Assembly (NCBI RefSeq): GCF_016861845.1
Contig: NZ_BOLV01000009.1
Location: 1 to 64,000 of the forward strand
Direction of reading: 5' to 3'
Length of the DNA: 64,000 bases
DNA from: Lacticaseibacillus suilingensis
Lineage (GTDB): Bacteria; Bacillota; Bacilli; Lactobacillales; Lactobacillaceae
Below, piece after piece: positions 62,351 through 64,000 of the stretch. The notes below the pieces were generated by a model, which saw only the letters and a program-made list of their open reading frames with translations, searched no databases and was not told the origin of the DNA. Within the stretch, counting starts at the first letter, position 1; every line of letters starts with the position of its first letter. Made by a program: the position numbers and the translations under genes.

Positions 62351-64000
62351 TTAATCCAGCGTCACCACTTGGCCGGTCTCTAGCAGCACCAACAGCTTCT
62401 GGATAACCTTTTTGCCAGTCGCCAAGGCCAGCGCCTTCGCATAGAGATTGAGCTGCGGCTGATAGCGGGCCACCACTTTGGCCTGCTGGTTGCCGATATG
62501 GTCCGTCTTATAATCAAACAGCACGATGCCGTTAGCAGTTTCGTAATACCCGTCAATCACCCCGTGAATCAGAATATCACTGCCTGGTTCCTGCGCCAAA
62601 TCGGTAAACAGTTGGTCTGCCGGCATCAGTAGCGAAAATGGCGCTTCCCGATGCACCGTCGCCGCATTCGCTTGTAGCGCTTGCCCGAGCGGCGTCTGGT
62701 AAAAGCGCACCAGCTCGGCCAAAGGAATCTGCTTGGCGACTGCCGCTGGTAAACTGCCATTGGTCACGAGATGCTCGATAGTGTGGGATAGCGCCGCTTC
62801 ATCCAGCGTACCCGTTAAAGGCTGCATTTGCAGCACCAAATGCGCCGCCGAGCCGATCACAGTGGCCGGGACCTTGCTACCGGTTGCCATGAAGGCCGGG
62901 GCGGCAAAGTCACCGGTCAGGCGATTGCCGCCAAGCTGCCGCCCTGATTCAACCAGTTCCACCGTGTCAGGATCCTCAAAGGCGCGCTTGATTTCAGACA
63001 CACTTTGAAACCCGGTGGTGTTAGCGGTTTGCGCGTAAGGATACTGATAGTCAAACCAGGCCGTTAAATCTAAATCTAACGGCGGCTGCGTCACCGGTTT
63101 CGCGGCTTCCGCGCTGGTTGACACCTGCGGCTGAGCGACAAATTTCAGCCTGATGCCGGCCTTTTCATACTGGTTCAAGTCCGGCAGGCTGGGGGCTTCA
63201 TCAAGGACACCGGTGCGGGCAATTGCCATGCCCAGCCAGTCGAGCATGCAGCCGGCACCGGCGCGGACACTTTCCGGCAGCAAATGCGCCTCACTGGTCG
63301 CGAGCTGGGCCCAGTGCGTTTCGAGTTTCTCCTGACTTTCACCGCTGCCGACGATGAACAGCTGCTGTTCAGCGCGGGTTAGTGCCACATAGAGCAGCCG
63401 CATTTCTTCCGCCAACAGCTGGCGATTTTTCGCCAATTTGGCCAGTTGCCATTGCGGCAAACTATACACCTCATGGCTACTTTCATCCAGCCACTTCACG
63501 CCTGCGACCGCTTGGGTCAAGATAAATGGTCGCCGTAAATCTTGCTTGTTGAATTGCTTATCAGTGCTCATCAAAAAGACAATCGGGAATTCCAGCCCTT
63601 TGCTGCCGTGAATGGTCATCAAAGACACCGCATTGACATCCGGCGCCAAGGTCACTGGCATCGCCAGATCCTTGTCTTGCTTTTGCATGGTTTCAATGAA
63701 ATGAATAAAGGCAAACAAGCCTTTGAAGCCGCCACTTTCGTAGCTGGCGGCGCGGGCGGCTAAGGCCCGCAAGTTGGCTTGGCGCTGTAAGCCCCCAGGC
63801 TGGCCGCCCACGTAGTCCAGATACCCGGTCACCTCGTAAATGTGCCAGATCAAGGCACTGAGCTCATGCTCCCGGGCAAAATCGCGCAATTCTGCCAGCT
63901 GCTGTAAAAAGGCTTGCAACTTGGCGCGGGTTTGTTGCTTAAAGGCGGTGCCGCCAGTTGCCGTAGCAAAAGCTTGCACGGCTTCATCATAAGGGCCATC
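62351..64000 (-). CDS. addA: ATP-dependent helicase/nuclease subunit A (AddA), 3' part
   Basis: The reading frame stays open to the window edge, so the N-terminal part, including Walker A, lies outside. The visible 550 residues contain helicase motifs (SLMTIHGSKGLEFPIVFL; LLYVALTRAEQQLFIVG) and a C-terminal RecB-type nuclease with IHGVIDGYYETANGIVLFDYKTDH. AddAB processes double-strand breaks and senses Chi. It is followed 30 bases later by dinG on the same strand. Confidence 0.93.
   Translation of the reverse strand, partial: DGPYDEAVQAFATATGGTAFKQQTRAKLQAFLQQLAELRDFAREHELSALIWHIYEVTGYLDYVGGQPGGLQRQANLRALAARAASYESGGFKGLFAFIHFIETMQKQDKDLAMPVTLAPDVNAVSLMTIHGSKGLEFPIVFLMSTDKQFNKQDLRRPFILTQAVAGVKWLDESSHEVYSLPQWQLAKLAKNRQLLAEEMRLLYVALTRAEQQLFIVGSGESQEKLETHWAQLATSEAHLLPESVRAGAGCMLDWLGMAIARTGVLDEAPSLPDLNQYEKAGIRLKFVAQPQVSTSAEAAKPVTQPPLDLDLTAWFDYQYPYAQTANTTGFQSVSEIKRAFEDPDTVELVESGRQLGGNRLTGDFAAPAFMATGSKVPATVIGSAAHLVLQMQPLTGTLDEAALSHTIEHLVTNGSLPAAVAKQIPLAELVRFYQTPLGQALQANAATVHREAPFSLLMPADQLFTDLAQEPGSDILIHGVIDGYYETANGIVLFDYKTDHIGNQQAKVVARYQPQLNLYAKALALATGKKVIQKLLVLLETGQVVTLD

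Overview
This window looks like chromosome of a high-GC lactobacillus, most likely the Lacticaseibacillus (casei) group or a close relative. The gene order matches low-GC Gram-positive bacteria (rnpB-gpsB-ypsA beside recU-pbp1A, and addA-dinG-ypmB-aspB-asnS-dnaD-nth). The metabolism matches a lactic acid bacterium (class Ib ribonucleotide reductase, PepO, lipoate ligase, PTS, T-box and PyrR control). I cannot name the species. No rRNA, tRNA, CRISPR array or complete insertion sequence was seen.

Layout. 1-2.7 kb is AT-richer and accessory-like: 843 bases with no intact gene, a methyltransferase and a HicAB toxin-antitoxin pair. 2.7-6.3 kb is a leftward run of small genes (YcxB-like protein, histidine phosphatase, glutathione peroxidase, NUDIX, two GNATs). 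6.4-16 kb holds the YdbS/YdbT pair, an S66 peptidase, a HAD-NUDIX group, DegV, RqcH and GalM. 16.2-17.1 kb is an SdpI/SdpR-like immunity and repressor pair with no toxin. 17.3-27.4 kb is the pyrimidine operon pyrR-pyrP-pyrB-pyrC-carA-carB-pyrF-pyrE, transcribed leftward behind a PyrR attenuator; pyrD is missing. 27.4-33.4 kb holds rluD, lspA, fhs, an EbsA-like gene, an RNase H-like gene, a nitroreductase and cls. 33.5-33.7 kb is non-coding but strongly self-complementary. 34.3-37.9 kb is nrdH-nrdE-nrdF behind NrdR-like boxes. 38-43.1 kb holds pepO, lplA, a small unknown protein with a perfect cre site, a 2-hydroxyacid dehydrogenase and a tyrosine phosphatase.

43.2-47.7 kb is the most interesting locus. 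A T-box leader with a readable UGG (Trp) specifier codon and a UGGC sequence suited to the tRNA-Trp acceptor end controls one operon. It encodes a complete ascorbate-family PTS (IIA, IIB, IIC) followed by trpB and trpA. No trpE, D, C or F is present in the window. My inference is that the PTS imports, and possibly phosphorylates, an indole-containing precursor for tryptophan synthase.

47.8-48.9 kb is a PadR regulator with a HAAS-type membrane partner and two matching operator-like palindromes. 49-64 kb is core genome: a THUMP-type methyltransferase, rnpB, gpsB, ypsA, recU-pbp1A, comEB, nth, dnaD, asnS, aspB, ypmB, dinG and the 3' part of addA, cut by the window end.
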